Assembly: GCF_015686655.1 (NCBI RefSeq)
Contig: NZ_JADPMP010000003.1
Span: forward strand, 124,001-188,000
Reading direction: 5' to 3'
DNA length: 64,000 bases
Origin: Pontibacter sp. FD36
GTDB lineage: Bacteria > Bacteroidota > Bacteroidia > Cytophagales > Hymenobacteraceae
Shown here: positions 1-8,658 of the stretch, piece after piece
How positions within the stretch are numbered: the stretch's first letter is position 1
How the letters are laid out: every line of letters starts with the position of its first letter
Notes under the pieces: generated by a model
Databases searched by the model: none
What the model was told of the DNA's origin: nothing
The model's input: only the letters and a program-made list of their open reading frames with translations
Made by a program: the position numbers and the translations under genes

Positions 1-1
1 A

Positions 2-706
2 CTGCAGGAATTGCGTCAGCGACAGATGCTGGAGGCAGCCCTTGAGGCACAGGAAGAAGAGCGCCGCCGTGTAGCCCGTGACCTGCACGACGAGGTGGGC
101 GGTATGCTGGCTCTGATCCGGCTCAACATAGGCCAGGTAGAGCGAAAGTGTGCTGAAAATGAAGCGGCTGCCGAAACGGCTCATCGCTCCAAAGCATTAC
201 TCGATGAGGCCATCCAAAGCGTACGCCGCATCTCACATGACCTGCTACCCGTCGGACTTGATAAGATGGGATTAGTGCAGGCCATCAACAGCCTAGTGCA
301 TTCTGTGCCACCGGATAGTGGCCTGGAAGTGAAGTTTACCCACAATCTTGAAAATTTTCGGTTGGAAGCCCGGCAGGAATTGCTGCTGTTCCGTATCCTA
401 CAAGAACTCGTAAACAATACCCTAAAATATGCAGAGGCTACGCAGATCACCATCAACCTGCATCGGGAAGACGATAAGCTAACACTGCGTTATACTGACA
501 ATGGCAAAGGGTTTAACTACGACGCCACCTTGGATACAGGAAGTGCAGGCGGTGGACTAGGCCTGAAAAACCTGCGGAGCCGCGTGGACCTGCTGACTGG
601 TGCTATTAACTTCTTTTCGAAGTTAGGAGCTGGCATCAAAGCTGAAATAGTGATCCCTGTTGCATATATTATAATTATTATTTATAACTTTGGTTTGCTA
701 AACTAA
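2..706 (+). CDS. Sensor histidine kinase, C-terminal part (HisKA_3/HATPase_c), truncated by window edge
   Basis: This is the cytoplasmic catalytic part of a NarX/LiaS/DesK-type histidine kinase. The frame is open to the window edge, so the N-terminal sensor part lies outside; the TTG at position 11 is probably an internal codon. The phosphoacceptor H-box reads RRRVARDLHDEVGGMLA, typical of HisKA_3. The HATPase_c domain follows with an N-box (QELVNNTLKYA), a G1 box (DNGKGF) and a glycine-rich lid (GGGLGLKNLRSRV). The protein should end near EIVIPV, but about 14 more residues rich in Ile and Tyr are encoded by very AT-rich DNA, as if the original stop had been lost. The regulator gene starts 10 nt after the stop, so the two are probably co-transcribed. 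The kinase call is secure; the stimulus is unknown. Confidence 0.9.
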   Translation: MQELRQRQMLEAALEAQEEERRRVARDLHDEVGGMLALIRLNIGQVERKCAENEAAAETAHRSKALLDEAIQSVRRISHDLLPVGLDKMGLVQAINSLVHSVPPDSGLEVKFTHNLENFRLEARQELLLFRILQELVNNTLKYAEATQITINLHREDDKLTLRYTDNGKGFNYDATLDTGSAGGGLGLKNLRSRVDLLTGAINFFSKLGAGIKAEIVIPVAYIIIIIYNFGLLN

Positions 707-716
707 GCTTTAATGT

Positions 717-1142
717 ATGGAGCTGCAGCCACTTACGCTAGCGATCGCTGATGATCATACCCTTTTCAGGAAGGGCGTAATCGAAATTCTAAAGAATTTT
801 GAGGAGATTACTGTGATAAGTGATGCTGCAAACGGTGTAGAGCTGCTGGAAAAGATTGAGGCCAACCTTCCCGATATCATCATGTTGGACCTCGAAATGC
901 CTGATATGGATGGTATTGCCGTGGCCCGTTACGTACTGAGTAAATACCCCAAAGTAAAGATTCTGATCGTGTCGATGTACGGGGAAGAGGAGCTGGTAAG
1001 AAAACTGCTCGAAGAAGGCGTACACGGTTATCTGCTCAAGAGCGCCGACCCCGAGGAATTGCGGGAAGTACTCCAAATGCTCCGAAATGGTAAGACACAC
1101 TACCCGGTTTTCTCTCAGAATTTTTTCACGCTATTGCGATAA
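717..1142 (+). CDS. Receiver-only response regulator (NarL-type REC, no output domain)
   Basis: This 141-residue protein is a CheY-like receiver of the NarL subgroup. The acidic pair is D12-D13, the phosphoacceptor is D58 in MLDLEMPDMDG, the switch Ser is S86 and the conserved Lys is K108 (YLLKSADP). NarL-family regulators normally run to about 210 residues with a LuxR-type HTH. Here the protein stops right after the receiver, and a strong terminator begins 2 nt after the stop codon, leaving no room for an HTH. It is either a true single-domain regulator or a deleted remnant. An ATG 4 nt upstream is out of frame. The upstream kinase is its likely phosphodonor. Confidence 0.88.
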   Translation: MELQPLTLAIADDHTLFRKGVIEILKNFEEITVISDAANGVELLEKIEANLPDIIMLDLEMPDMDGIAVARYVLSKYPKVKILIVSMYGEEELVRKLLEEGVHGYLLKSADPEELREVLQMLRNGKTHYPVFSQNFFTLLR

Positions 1143-1143
1143 T

Positions 1144-1171
1144 AAAAAGCCGCCCTTATGAGCGGCTTTTT
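1144..1171. terminator. Bidirectional rho-independent terminator
   Basis: A perfect 10-bp stem (AAAAAGCCGC / GCGGCTTTTT) with an 8-nt loop has A and T tracts on its two sides. It lies between the receiver gene on plus and the MFS gene on minus and can end transcripts from both. Confidence 0.9.
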
Positions 1172-1180
1172 TCATGCCTG

Positions 1181-2437
1181 TCAGCCAACTGCCCGGATAC
1201 GGCTGACCACCCACACAGCCACAAGCGTGGCCACACTTGCCATGATGCCCACCCAGTTGAAGTGAGTTAAGGTGCCATTGGCCGTTTCCTGCACGATGAG
1301 TCCACTCACGAAGGCGGCTATACCTGCGCCCAACTGCTGCACCGACGAGTTGATGCTCATGAAGCTGCCGCGCAACTCCGGCTCAACGCTGGAAGTGATG
1401 AGCGACATGGCCGGCACAAAGCGGGCTCCGAAAAAGATGAAGAAGATCGTGGACACAGTGAGCGCCAGCACCATACCTACAGGCGGCAGGTTGGTGATCA
1501 GCACGATCGGGATAATGGAAAGGATGGCGGCCCATCGAAAGATAAACTGCTTCCCATACTTATCCGCCAGTCGGCCCGCCCACTGAGAGGTGAAGACCGT
1601 CGCCAGTCCTCCGAATAAATAGATGTAGCTCAGGTCACGCTCCGTAAAGCCTACATTGGCTACCATATAAGGGCTGATGAAGGGCACCACCAGGAAGCCA
1701 GCCATCGTGAGCGTAACGGTAAGTGCCATTGCCCACTGCAGGTTTGGCTGCACTACCATCGCTTTGAGCGCTCGGAATGGATTGCCACGTTTTGCATTGG
1801 TCAGGTGCCCGCGCATGGCTGGCAGAAAACGCACCGCCACCAGCAAGATAAGCAGACTCAAGCCCACAAGCAGGTAAAACGGAGCATGCCAGCTCATCTC
1901 ACTGGCCAGGTATAGCCCGATCGGAATACCGGCAATAGATGCTACTGAAAATGCCGCCATTACGCGACCGGTAGCCGCACCACGGCGCTGCTCAGGTATA
2001 GCATCGCCAATTATGGCTAGCACCAACGCACCCAGTACACCACCAAATCCGCCAGCCACGACCCTGGCCAGAAGTAAGAGCCCATAGTTAGGGGCAATGG
2101 CGCATCCCAGTGTTCCTATGATAAAACCCAGGTATAGCGCCAGCAAAGCATGCTTGCGGTCAAACCGATCGATGAACAGGGCACTCACAAAACCAGCAAT
2201 GGCCGCACTAAAGGTATAGGCCGACACCAGCAGGCCAAACTCACGAGGCGATATGCTGAACACCCGCATCAGCTGCGGCCCCAGCGGCATCATGATCACG
2301 AAATCCATCATATGTGTGAACTGGATTGCCGCCAGCAAAAAGATCAGCAGTCCCTCCCGGATCTGCACTTTAGGCACTAATGGCTCCTGCACAGGAGCAC
2401 TTATCGAAGCAGGATTGTTATCCTGAAATCTATTCAT
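1181..2437 (-). CDS. MFS transporter, probable drug/metabolite:H+ antiporter (DHA1-like)
   Basis: This 418-residue inner-membrane protein has about 12 hydrophobic segments. A major facilitator motif A (FIDRFDRKHALL) follows the second segment, and a second, weaker motif (GRLADKYGKQF) follows the eighth, marking the two six-helix halves. The early segment HMMDFVIMMPLGPQL resembles motif D1 of 12-TM drug:H+ antiporters. A hydrophilic N-terminal tail of about 27 residues precedes the first helix. The gene converges on the receiver gene with a shared terminator. Substrate cannot be read from the sequence; sugar or arabinose-efflux-like members of the same family remain possible. Confidence 0.85.
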   Translation of the reverse strand: MNRFQDNNPASISAPVQEPLVPKVQIREGLLIFLLAAIQFTHMMDFVIMMPLGPQLMRVFSISPREFGLLVSAYTFSAAIAGFVSALFIDRFDRKHALLALYLGFIIGTLGCAIAPNYGLLLLARVVAGGFGGVLGALVLAIIGDAIPEQRRGAATGRVMAAFSVASIAGIPIGLYLASEMSWHAPFYLLVGLSLLILLVAVRFLPAMRGHLTNAKRGNPFRALKAMVVQPNLQWAMALTVTLTMAGFLVVPFISPYMVANVGFTERDLSYIYLFGGLATVFTSQWAGRLADKYGKQFIFRWAAILSIIPIVLITNLPPVGMVLALTVSTIFFIFFGARFVPAMSLITSSVEPELRGSFMSINSSVQQLGAGIAAFVSGLIVQETANGTLTHFNWVGIMASVATLVAVWVVSRIRAVG

Positions 2438-3019
2438 AGTTTAAACATTGAAATCAAAACAGGGCGCCAATGTACAAATAATTTGCGACCGCTGAGAGGT
2501 AAATTTTATTTCTGTTTATGCTTCACAATGGCTCTCCAAATGAAGCCCTGATTACTCAAAGAACTTTGGGTATACGTGATTTGCTCACCGAGCGCCTTAC
2601 TCCTTCAGCAGATCCTTTAATTGGTATGTTTCTCTGAGAAAATGTCAACAGGAAGTGAGCAATTGCAGCAGGGCGCAAGGATTGTAAACTTGCGAGCGGA
2701 ACAAATGTTTTATGAAAGTGTGAGGGTATGATTTGTAAATAGGCGGTGCTGTTGAGAAAGAACCAGTGCATCGGGCAAGACTTAAGTCCAAGTGCTTGGA
2801 AATTTAATACGGTAATCGAATTCTGAGGGCATGGCTGCAAGGTTCCAGCAAAATGATCTTCTCAATGGGATAATCTCCGTTTTAGTATTCCTGACTGGAT
2901 TTCCAGGAACTGACCATGATAGTCAGAACATAATAGACCTTGTGCTCTGAAGAGGGGTGTCAGAGCGATTCAATCTTTTCAGCTGTAACTGAGAGCACCT
3001 GTGAAAAGTAAAATCTTGT
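2438..3019. other. 582-bp intergenic region
   Basis: This region lies between the divergent MFS and HNH genes. A 94-codon open frame exists on minus (2556-2840), but it has no recognisable domain and unconvincing composition. No tRNA, repeat or clear terminator was seen. It must hold the promoters of both flanking genes, but no clear -33/-7 pair was identified. Confidence 0.5.
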
Positions 3020-3310
3020 ATGGCAAAGAAAGAAGAGCAACTGATTTGCGAACTATGTGGCCGGGAGGTACAGTACCTCACCAGGCACCACCTCGTGCCC
3101 CGCGAGGAGGGAGGCCGCTACGGAGCCACAGCCGAACTTTGCCAGCCCTGCCACAGCACCCTGCACCTGACCTTCAGCAACCGCGAACTGGCCACCCTGT
3201 ACAACTCCATCCCCGCCCTGCAGGAAGCAGAGGATATGCAAAAGTACCTCAAGTGGGTGCGCAACAAACGTATTGAGCGCATCTCCAACAGACGCAGCCG
3301 CAGACGCTAA
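3020..3310 (+). CDS. Small HNH-type zinc protein (putative nuclease)
   Basis: This 96-residue basic protein has an HNH/zinc-ribbon pattern: C10-x2-C13, then H23-H24 in LTRHHLVPR, then C41-x2-C44-H45 and H49 (CQPCHSTLH). This is the layout of small stand-alone HNH endonuclease-family proteins, in which the four Cys bind a structural zinc and the His pair forms part of the beta-beta-alpha-metal active site. The C-terminus is very Arg-rich, consistent with nucleic-acid binding. It overlaps the convergent nicotinate phosphoribosyltransferase gene by a few bases at the 3' ends. No restriction or phage partner is adjacent, so its physiological role is open. Confidence 0.8.
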   Translation: MAKKEEQLICELCGREVQYLTRHHLVPREEGGRYGATAELCQPCHSTLHLTFSNRELATLYNSIPALQEAEDMQKYLKWVRNKRIERISNRRSRRR

Positions 3311-4824
3311 TCTGATTGCTTCTGTTGCATCAGCCGGTCTTGTATGGCAGCCTCCCCTTTCTCGCGTATGGCCAGCACCAGGTCAGTTTTGAACTGGTGG
3401 AAACTTGCCTCCAGACCGGCTGGATAGCTGTGGGGGTTCAACAGGCGGCGGATGCTTTCGTGCAGTTTGCTGAGCTCTTCTTCGCGGTGTTTGCGGATGG
3501 TTTTCAGGTCGGGCAGTTCCGCTACAAGCTTCCCTTTGGTAAGTACAGGTATAAGCAGGTCTTTGTAAAGGGTGTCCTCTGGTACTGACTTGCGACGGGT
3601 GTTGTCAAGCGGACTCACGATCAGTACTTTTTCAGGCAGAGGTATCGCTTCGTTGTAAATCATATCTGCTATAAAGCCCTGCTCGTCGAAGTAGCGACGT
3701 ACCTGCTGTATACCTGGGTTGGAAGTTTTCTCAAGTTGCTCCGATAGTTTCAGGCTGTAACTCCATTCCCTATTTTCCTGCTTGAAGGCAGCTAGTTTGT
3801 ACACCCCGCCAAGCGCCGGCTGATCGTATGCCGTCACCAGCTGCGTACCGATTCCCCACACATTGATCCTGGCACCTTGCTGTTTCAGACTGTTGACAAT
3901 GCTTTCATCCAGGTCGTTGCTGGCCACAATATTGGTATAGCCCATACCTGCTTCGTCGAGCAGCTTGCGGGCCTCGATGCTCAGGTAAGTCAGGTCGCCG
4001 GAATCCAGCCGAATGCCGTTAAGTTTGAAGCCGGTGGGCTCCAATTTTTTAGCTACCTCTATGGCGTGGCGCACACCTTCCAAAGTATTGTAGGTATCCA
4101 CCAGGAACACAGAATCGTTCGGGAAAGCCTGCCCGTAAGCTTCAAATGCTTGTTCTTCGCTTTCAAAAGCCTGCACCCAGCTGTGGGCATGCGTGCCTCG
4201 CACCGGTATGTCAAAGAGTTTGCCGGCAAGCAGGTTAGAGGTTGCATCTATACCTCCCACGTAAGCAGCCCGGGTAGCAGCCAAAGATCCGTCTATACCC
4301 TGGGCGCGGCGCATACCGAATTCAATCACAGTGTCGCCTTTGGCGGCGTCTTTTATGCGGGCTGCTTTTGTGGCGATCAGGGTCTGGAAGTTCACGATCG
4401 TCAGGAGGGGCGTCTCCACCAGCTGCGCCTGCAGTAATGGTCCGCGAACCCGGATAAGTGGCTCGCTCGGGAACACGACGGTGCCTTCCGGTATGGCATC
4501 CACGTCGCAGGTAAAGCGCAGGTCACGCAGATAGTCCAGGAAAGCCTGCTCGAACAACGGTTCGCCCTGACTACCGCGCAGGCTGCCCAGGTAGGCCAGG
4601 TCTTCCGCCGTAAACTGCAGTTGCTGCAGGTACTCCACCGCATGCGCCAGTCCAGCTGCCACAGTGTAGCCCCCCTTGAAGGGTGACTTGCGGAAGTAGA
4701 GATGGAACACGGCTTCGCGCTCTGCTATACCTTCTTTCCAGTAGCCATAAGCCATGGTGAGCTGATACAGGTCGGTCAGAAGTGAAAGGGAGCTGCGGTA
4801 GAGTTGCTGGAGGGTATTGTACAT
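3307..4824 (-). CDS. pncB: Nicotinate phosphoribosyltransferase
   Basis: The enzyme joins nicotinate and PRPP (with ATP) to give nicotinate mononucleotide, the Preiss-Handler entry to NAD salvage. The start at 4824 (MYNTLQQLYRSSLSLLTDLY) is preferred over the ATG 48 nt upstream, because homologues begin just before the LLTDLYQLTMAYGYW motif; this gives 505 residues, the usual size. Other family signatures are IPEGTVVFPSEPLIRV, the substrate-site stretch EFGMRRAQG and GTHAHSWV with the catalytic-loop His. LNGIRLDSGDL and an active-site region WGIGTQLVT follow. It is transcribed divergently from the DUF6687-like gene and is probably monocistronic. Confidence 0.95.
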   Translation of the reverse strand: MYNTLQQLYRSSLSLLTDLYQLTMAYGYWKEGIAEREAVFHLYFRKSPFKGGYTVAAGLAHAVEYLQQLQFTAEDLAYLGSLRGSQGEPLFEQAFLDYLRDLRFTCDVDAIPEGTVVFPSEPLIRVRGPLLQAQLVETPLLTIVNFQTLIATKAARIKDAAKGDTVIEFGMRRAQGIDGSLAATRAAYVGGIDATSNLLAGKLFDIPVRGTHAHSWVQAFESEEQAFEAYGQAFPNDSVFLVDTYNTLEGVRHAIEVAKKLEPTGFKLNGIRLDSGDLTYLSIEARKLLDEAGMGYTNIVASNDLDESIVNSLKQQGARINVWGIGTQLVTAYDQPALGGVYKLAAFKQENREWSYSLKLSEQLEKTSNPGIQQVRRYFDEQGFIADMIYNEAIPLPEKVLIVSPLDNTRRKSVPEDTLYKDLLIPVLTKGKLVAELPDLKTIRKHREEELSKLHESIRRLLNPHSYPAGLEASFHQFKTDLVLAIREKGEAAIQDRLMQQKQSD

Positions 4825-5021
4825 GTTTGCTTGTGATAAGATAGTCAGTAGAAAGAACGAAAGAGGGCACAATTGGATGTGGTACCTATGCGCTACGAGT
4901 GCTCCTTCCCGTCAACCTGGGGATGAAGAAATTGCTCAACCTGAGAACCCGGTCATTCTTGTCCTGTTTTGTTGAATGCCCGAATTTAAAGGATGACATC
5001 AGATTTAGCTATATTTAGCGC

Positions 5022-6089
5022 ATGATAAAGCGACAGTTTATACCTTTTAGCGAAGTAAAAGATAAAAAAGCCATCATTGTGGACAGCATGCACCCTAACG
5101 GACTGGTGCTTTCGCACTGGCGCGGCGCTCCCTCGCCGACTGAAGTGCGCGACGATACCAGCGCTGCCATGGTGCTGCACGCCCTGCGGCTTAACCTGCC
5201 CGGTCTGGAGCTACATTACGTCACCGCCAACCATTTCGACGTCGACGGATTTGTGGGCGTATGGAGTCTGCTGAATCCAGAGCTGGCGCTGGAAAACGAG
5301 GAACTGCTGCGGCTGATGGCCCACATCGGCGACTTCCGTGAACTCGACCTGAACCATCCGCTGGCAGGGGAGGCGCTGAAACTAGTCTGCTGGCTCAATA
5401 CCCGGGAGCGCGACATGTTCTATGCCCCTTTTGCAGCAGACGAGTCCGAAGAAAAAGAAGCGAAGCGCTGTGTGGAGAAGTTCAGGTATTTCCTGCGCGA
5501 GTTCGGCCGTGTGCTCCAGGATCCTGATTGGGAAAAGCCGGTCTGGGAAGAGGAGGTCGCGGATGTGCTGCTGGGCTACCGCGATATGTACAAGCCCGAC
5601 ACCAAACTACAGCGCTACCCTGATTTGGGCCTGATCGTGATCGACACCCAGCGTCCAGTACACTACTATGCCCTTTTCAGCCGCACCATCGGTTTCGACA
5701 TCGTGCTGAGCTGCTACGAAGGCAACCGTTACGAGCTGGAGTACAAATATACCACCTGGGTTGATTTCGCCTCCCGGCCGACGTTGCCCCGTATTAGCCT
5801 AAAGCCACTAGCGGAACAGCTCAATGCCCTGGAAACATCCGGCTATACCTGGACGGCAGACAACCTAACAGAAACCGGACCGCTGCTGCGCCTCGAAGGA
5901 AAGGACCTCTCGCGTACGGAACGCTACGACCACCCAACCACCCGCGAGATTTACGCCTCGTCTATACCTGCTGATCAGATGAAGCAAGTAGTAGTAGATT
6001 ACTTCCGGGAGAAGTACGCAGATATAGCCCCGAAGCACTTTTGGACCTGGGATGAAGTAAAAGGACTGAACAAGGAGATAGGCAAATAG
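5022..6089 (+). CDS. Conserved protein, DUF6687-like, with an HFDVDG motif
   Basis: This 355-residue soluble protein has no signal peptide or membrane segment. I recognise it only as a conserved uncharacterised family, probably DUF6687. The N-terminal part contains VTANHFDVDGFVGVW, which resembles the DHH-type metal-binding motif of phosphoesterases, preceded by IIVDSMHPNGLVLSHW. The central part is rich in charged and aromatic residues. This supports, but does not prove, a metal-dependent hydrolase fold; the function is unknown. The start ATG directly follows the intergenic region shared with pncB. Confidence 0.6.
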   Translation: MIKRQFIPFSEVKDKKAIIVDSMHPNGLVLSHWRGAPSPTEVRDDTSAAMVLHALRLNLPGLELHYVTANHFDVDGFVGVWSLLNPELALENEELLRLMAHIGDFRELDLNHPLAGEALKLVCWLNTRERDMFYAPFAADESEEKEAKRCVEKFRYFLREFGRVLQDPDWEKPVWEEEVADVLLGYRDMYKPDTKLQRYPDLGLIVIDTQRPVHYYALFSRTIGFDIVLSCYEGNRYELEYKYTTWVDFASRPTLPRISLKPLAEQLNALETSGYTWTADNLTETGPLLRLEGKDLSRTERYDHPTTREIYASSIPADQMKQVVVDYFREKYADIAPKHFWTWDEVKGLNKEIGK

Positions 6090-6270
6090 GACAGCAGTTC
6101 TCTGCAGGATTGGTCTATAGCTTTTGTCATCCTGTAAGAATCTTGGTAAAAGTGGGCCCTTGCCCCCGCAGATAGCATTGGCTTAACCTCCCAGGTATAA
6201 GTCAAAGGGGCGAAAGGGATTTTGCCGGAGGTGATGCAGGTCATTTTTATTATCGGGATTAAAGCACATT

Positions 6271-6303
6271 TTTGCTTCGATACGTATACATAGTAAATCT
6301 TTG
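6271..6303 (+). promoter_or_regulatory. Candidate Bacteroidota sigma-A promoter for the universal stress gene
   Basis: A TTTG at 6271-6274 is followed, after about 20 nt, by AAATCTTTG ending at 6303. This is close to the Bacteroidota -33 TTG / -7 TAnnTTTG layout and lies about 30 nt before the ATG. One position of the -7 element is off consensus. Confidence 0.35.
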
Positions 6304-6334
6304 ATATAGACGCCTTGCGCAACTACCAGACACC

Positions 6335-7183
6335 ATGAAAAAAATTCTTTGCCCGACCGACTTTTCTAAAACAGCTGCCAAAGCCCTGGACTACGCTGTG
6401 CTGATCGCCCGCCAGTCCGGAGGCCATCTGACCCTGCTGCATGTCGTTCACCTGCCAATTGTGGATACTTCTGAAACCGCCCTGGTGGCCAGCGAACTGC
6501 TGGGTGAGCAAATGCGGGATGCTGAAGAAAGACTGGTAAACCTCTGCCGCGAAATAGAGGAGCAACATGGAGCAAACCGGGCTGGGGAATTTACCTGCGA
6601 CTATATCTTGAAAGAAGCGCTGCTCACCGATATAACGGAGCACCTCACCAAAACCAGCGGCTACGACTTAATCGTGATGGGTACCACTGGTGGTGGCAAT
6701 GCCCTGGAAGAACTGCTGATCGGCAGCAATGCAGAGGCGGTAATGGAACAGGTAAAATGTCCGGTGCTGTCTATTCCGTCCACGTCAGAGTATCCGCGCA
6801 TCAGTAAGATTGTCTATGCCTCTGACTACGCGCAAGATGATATTGCAACCTTGCGTGAAGTACTGGATTTTGCCAGCATGTTCGGAGCCAGCGTAGAGGT
6901 AGTGCATGTGAACAAAGAAGGGCGCACAAGCGGCGACAAGAAAGACCGTTTTGTGCAGGAGATGGAACATGCGTTTCCAGGCGCACCGATCCGTTTTGAA
7001 GAAGTAGTGAGCAAACACCGCACCGACGGTATAAAGGAATACTACGACTCTTCAGGAGCCGATATGGTTGCCATCCTGCGACGTGAAAAAGGTTTCCTGC
7101 GGGAGCTCTTCTCACAAAGCCTGGCCGAGAAAATGACCTACCAGGCAGCAGTGCCTTTGCTGGTATTGAAAGGAAGAAAATAA
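6335..7183 (+). CDS. Universal stress protein with two tandem UspA domains
   Basis: This 282-residue cytoplasmic protein consists of two Usp folds. Domain 1 (about residues 1-150) starts with ILCPTDFSKTAAKALDYA and ends with the ATP-binding pattern G-x2-G-x9-G-S (MGTTGGGNALEELLIGSNA). Domain 2 (about 155-282) starts KIVYASDYAQDD and lacks the full ATP signature, as is usual in tandem Usp proteins. Such proteins respond to starvation and oxidative stress. The gene stands alone, with a candidate promoter upstream and a very strong terminator downstream. Confidence 0.92.
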   Translation: MKKILCPTDFSKTAAKALDYAVLIARQSGGHLTLLHVVHLPIVDTSETALVASELLGEQMRDAEERLVNLCREIEEQHGANRAGEFTCDYILKEALLTDITEHLTKTSGYDLIVMGTTGGGNALEELLIGSNAEAVMEQVKCPVLSIPSTSEYPRISKIVYASDYAQDDIATLREVLDFASMFGASVEVVHVNKEGRTSGDKKDRFVQEMEHAFPGAPIRFEEVVSKHRTDGIKEYYDSSGADMVAILRREKGFLRELFSQSLAEKMTYQAAVPLLVLKGRK

Positions 7184-7190
7184 GGTATAC

Positions 7191-7244
7191 AGTACATAAA
7201 AAAAGCGGCAGCCTCTTTCGGGGCTGCCGCTTTTTTTATGTACT
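7191..7244. terminator. Bidirectional terminator, 23-bp perfect stem
   Basis: The left arm (7191-7213) and right arm (7222-7244) are exact reverse complements over 23 bp, including an A7/T7 tract on either side of a GC-rich core (GCGGCAGCC). The loop is 8 nt. It lies between the Usp gene on plus and the Cys-domain lipoprotein on minus. Confidence 0.93.
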
Positions 7245-7255
7245 GTCAGTTATCT

Positions 7256-7654
7256 CTAATTATCGCCAAGCCCTGTTTCCATGCGCACGGCACTTTCATC
7301 AAATACGTAAGCCAGGTCGGCACTGCAGGTTTCGCAGTTGTAGCGGTCAAAAGCTTCCACGGCACGCGGCAGTGTCAGGTTACGGAAAGTACTTGCGCAA
7401 CTAACCAGTACCGGGCAGTCGTGCTTTTGGTGAAACAGGTCATCCGTTGGGTCCATACAAATGTAGACGCGTTTTTTCTCCACTCCCTTAAAGGAGTAGT
7501 TTTCAGGCTTTGGTCGGCGAGCCTGCTGTGTCGTGTCAGCAGTTGCAGTTGTCTCCTGTGTTTCAGCTTGCTCTGTTTGTGCATTGTCGGGTGACTGGCA
7601 GGCAGCCAGTGAGATGAGCAGGCCACACATACCTGCCAGAGTTTTCTTTAACAT
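7256..7654 (-). CDS. Lipoprotein with a YHxxxxC-type Cys/His domain
   Basis: Start chosen at 7654 (MLKKTLAGMCGLL), giving 132 residues with a signal peptide and lipobox L16-A-A-C19; an ATG 33 nt upstream would only lengthen the n-region. A low-complexity Thr/Gln/Glu linker of about 35 residues follows. The C-terminal domain reads VYIC, then FHQKHDCPVL and VSC, ending NCETCS. The same spacing (VYLC, YHYSKDCSVL, RC, KTC) occurs at the end of the neighbouring nuclease lipoprotein. This resembles the small metal-binding module often fused to exported nuclease-like domains. Probably a surface or periplasmic lipoprotein; function unknown. Confidence 0.7.
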   Translation of the reverse strand: MLKKTLAGMCGLLISLAACQSPDNAQTEQAETQETTATADTTQQARRPKPENYSFKGVEKKRVYICMDPTDDLFHQKHDCPVLVSCASTFRNLTLPRAVEAFDRYNCETCSADLAYVFDESAVRMETGLGDN

Positions 7655-7698
7655 AAAGTGATGCGTTGAATAGAATGCGGAACCCAAATTAAGCGGAA

Positions 7699-8535
7699 TT
7701 ATTTAGGGCTGCAAGTTTTATCGGCCCGTCGGTTGTGTTGGCGGATTGCCTCGGCTTCTGTCACTGTCAGCACCTGCTCTTTGCAGCGCTTCAGCACGGA
7801 GCAGTCCTTGCTATAGTGATACACAGCAGAGCCGGAGCTGTCGCAGAGGTATACCTGTCGTTTGGTGGCCCCGGCAGGTATAGCGGCTTTGCTGTTGTCC
7901 ACGGGCTCAGGTTTCTGCTTGCGGAAATCCCAAGGGGCTACTGGATTCGGGTCTTGCCAGAGGCCTCTTTTAAAGCGGCGGGCATCGGCCTCCAGGTTGG
8001 CCAGTGTTTTGTCTTTGGAGTAGGCGGTATAGTGCCAGGCAAAACCTTCGCGCACCAGTTCCTCGTTCAGGTTGCGGCCATCAGGCAGTATGATCGTGCC
8101 CACGGTGCGGCCATAGCGGTCTTTGTTATGTTCGATCAGGCGAACGTTTTTACCGAAGGCCAGGTCTGAGGCAAATTGCTTGGCCCGTTGTCCGTAGGCC
8201 TGGTTCTTCTCGGGTGTGTCGACTCCCAATAAACGTACTGTGATGGTCTGCCCGTTACGTAGCAGCTCAAAGGTGTCACCGTCTTTTACACCGACTACAC
8301 GGTCACCAGGTATAGCAGGTGTTTCTTCCTTAGGCGTAGCATGGGTGTTGTCAGATGGAACCACAGCCGGTCTCTCCGGTTCATCGGATGGGGTCGTGGT
8401 GGTTGGCTCCACAGGATGCTCAATGGCCCCACGGCGCTGGCGGAATTCTTCGCGTGCTTTTTCGTTGTCCTGCTTGCAGCCGGGGGCAGCCAGCAGACTG
8501 GTGAGTGCGAGCAGGTATAAGATGAGCTTGTTCAT
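7699..8535 (-). CDS. Thermonuclease-family (SNase) lipoprotein with C-terminal Cys/His domain
   Basis: This 278-residue exported lipoprotein has a lipobox ending at C20 (LLAAPGC). A Pro/Thr-rich linker leads to a staphylococcal-nuclease OB-fold domain (about residues 78-205). Active-site features are present: GVKDGDTFEL (metal Asp), VRLLGVDTPEKNQAYG (Arg and Glu of the catalytic site) and KDRYGRTVG (second Arg). The terminal 50 residues carry the VYLC...YHYSKDCSVLKRC...CSPK module shared with the gene 44 nt downstream. It is probably an outer-membrane or periplasmic Ca-dependent nuclease acting on environmental DNA or RNA. Same strand as the downstream lipoprotein, probably one transcript. 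Confidence 0.88.
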   Translation of the reverse strand: MNKLILYLLALTSLLAAPGCKQDNEKAREEFRQRRGAIEHPVEPTTTTPSDEPERPAVVPSDNTHATPKEETPAIPGDRVVGVKDGDTFELLRNGQTITVRLLGVDTPEKNQAYGQRAKQFASDLAFGKNVRLIEHNKDRYGRTVGTIILPDGRNLNEELVREGFAWHYTAYSKDKTLANLEADARRFKRGLWQDPNPVAPWDFRKQKPEPVDNSKAAIPAGATKRQVYLCDSSGSAVYHYSKDCSVLKRCKEQVLTVTEAEAIRQHNRRADKTCSPK

Positions 8536-8658
8536 GGGGCAAAGGTGCTGCTATTCTCCTTTTACCGCAAACAGAAGTATTTGTTTTTATTACCTGCCGC
8601 TGCAAAAAAAGGCTGCCTCCTGTCAAAACAGCCTTGACTAAGCTTTCCTGTAAAAGCA

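Noticed and set aside
2556..2840. 94-codon open frame on minus between the MFS and HNH genes
   Set aside because: No domain, no signal peptide and unconvincing composition; region treated as intergenic.
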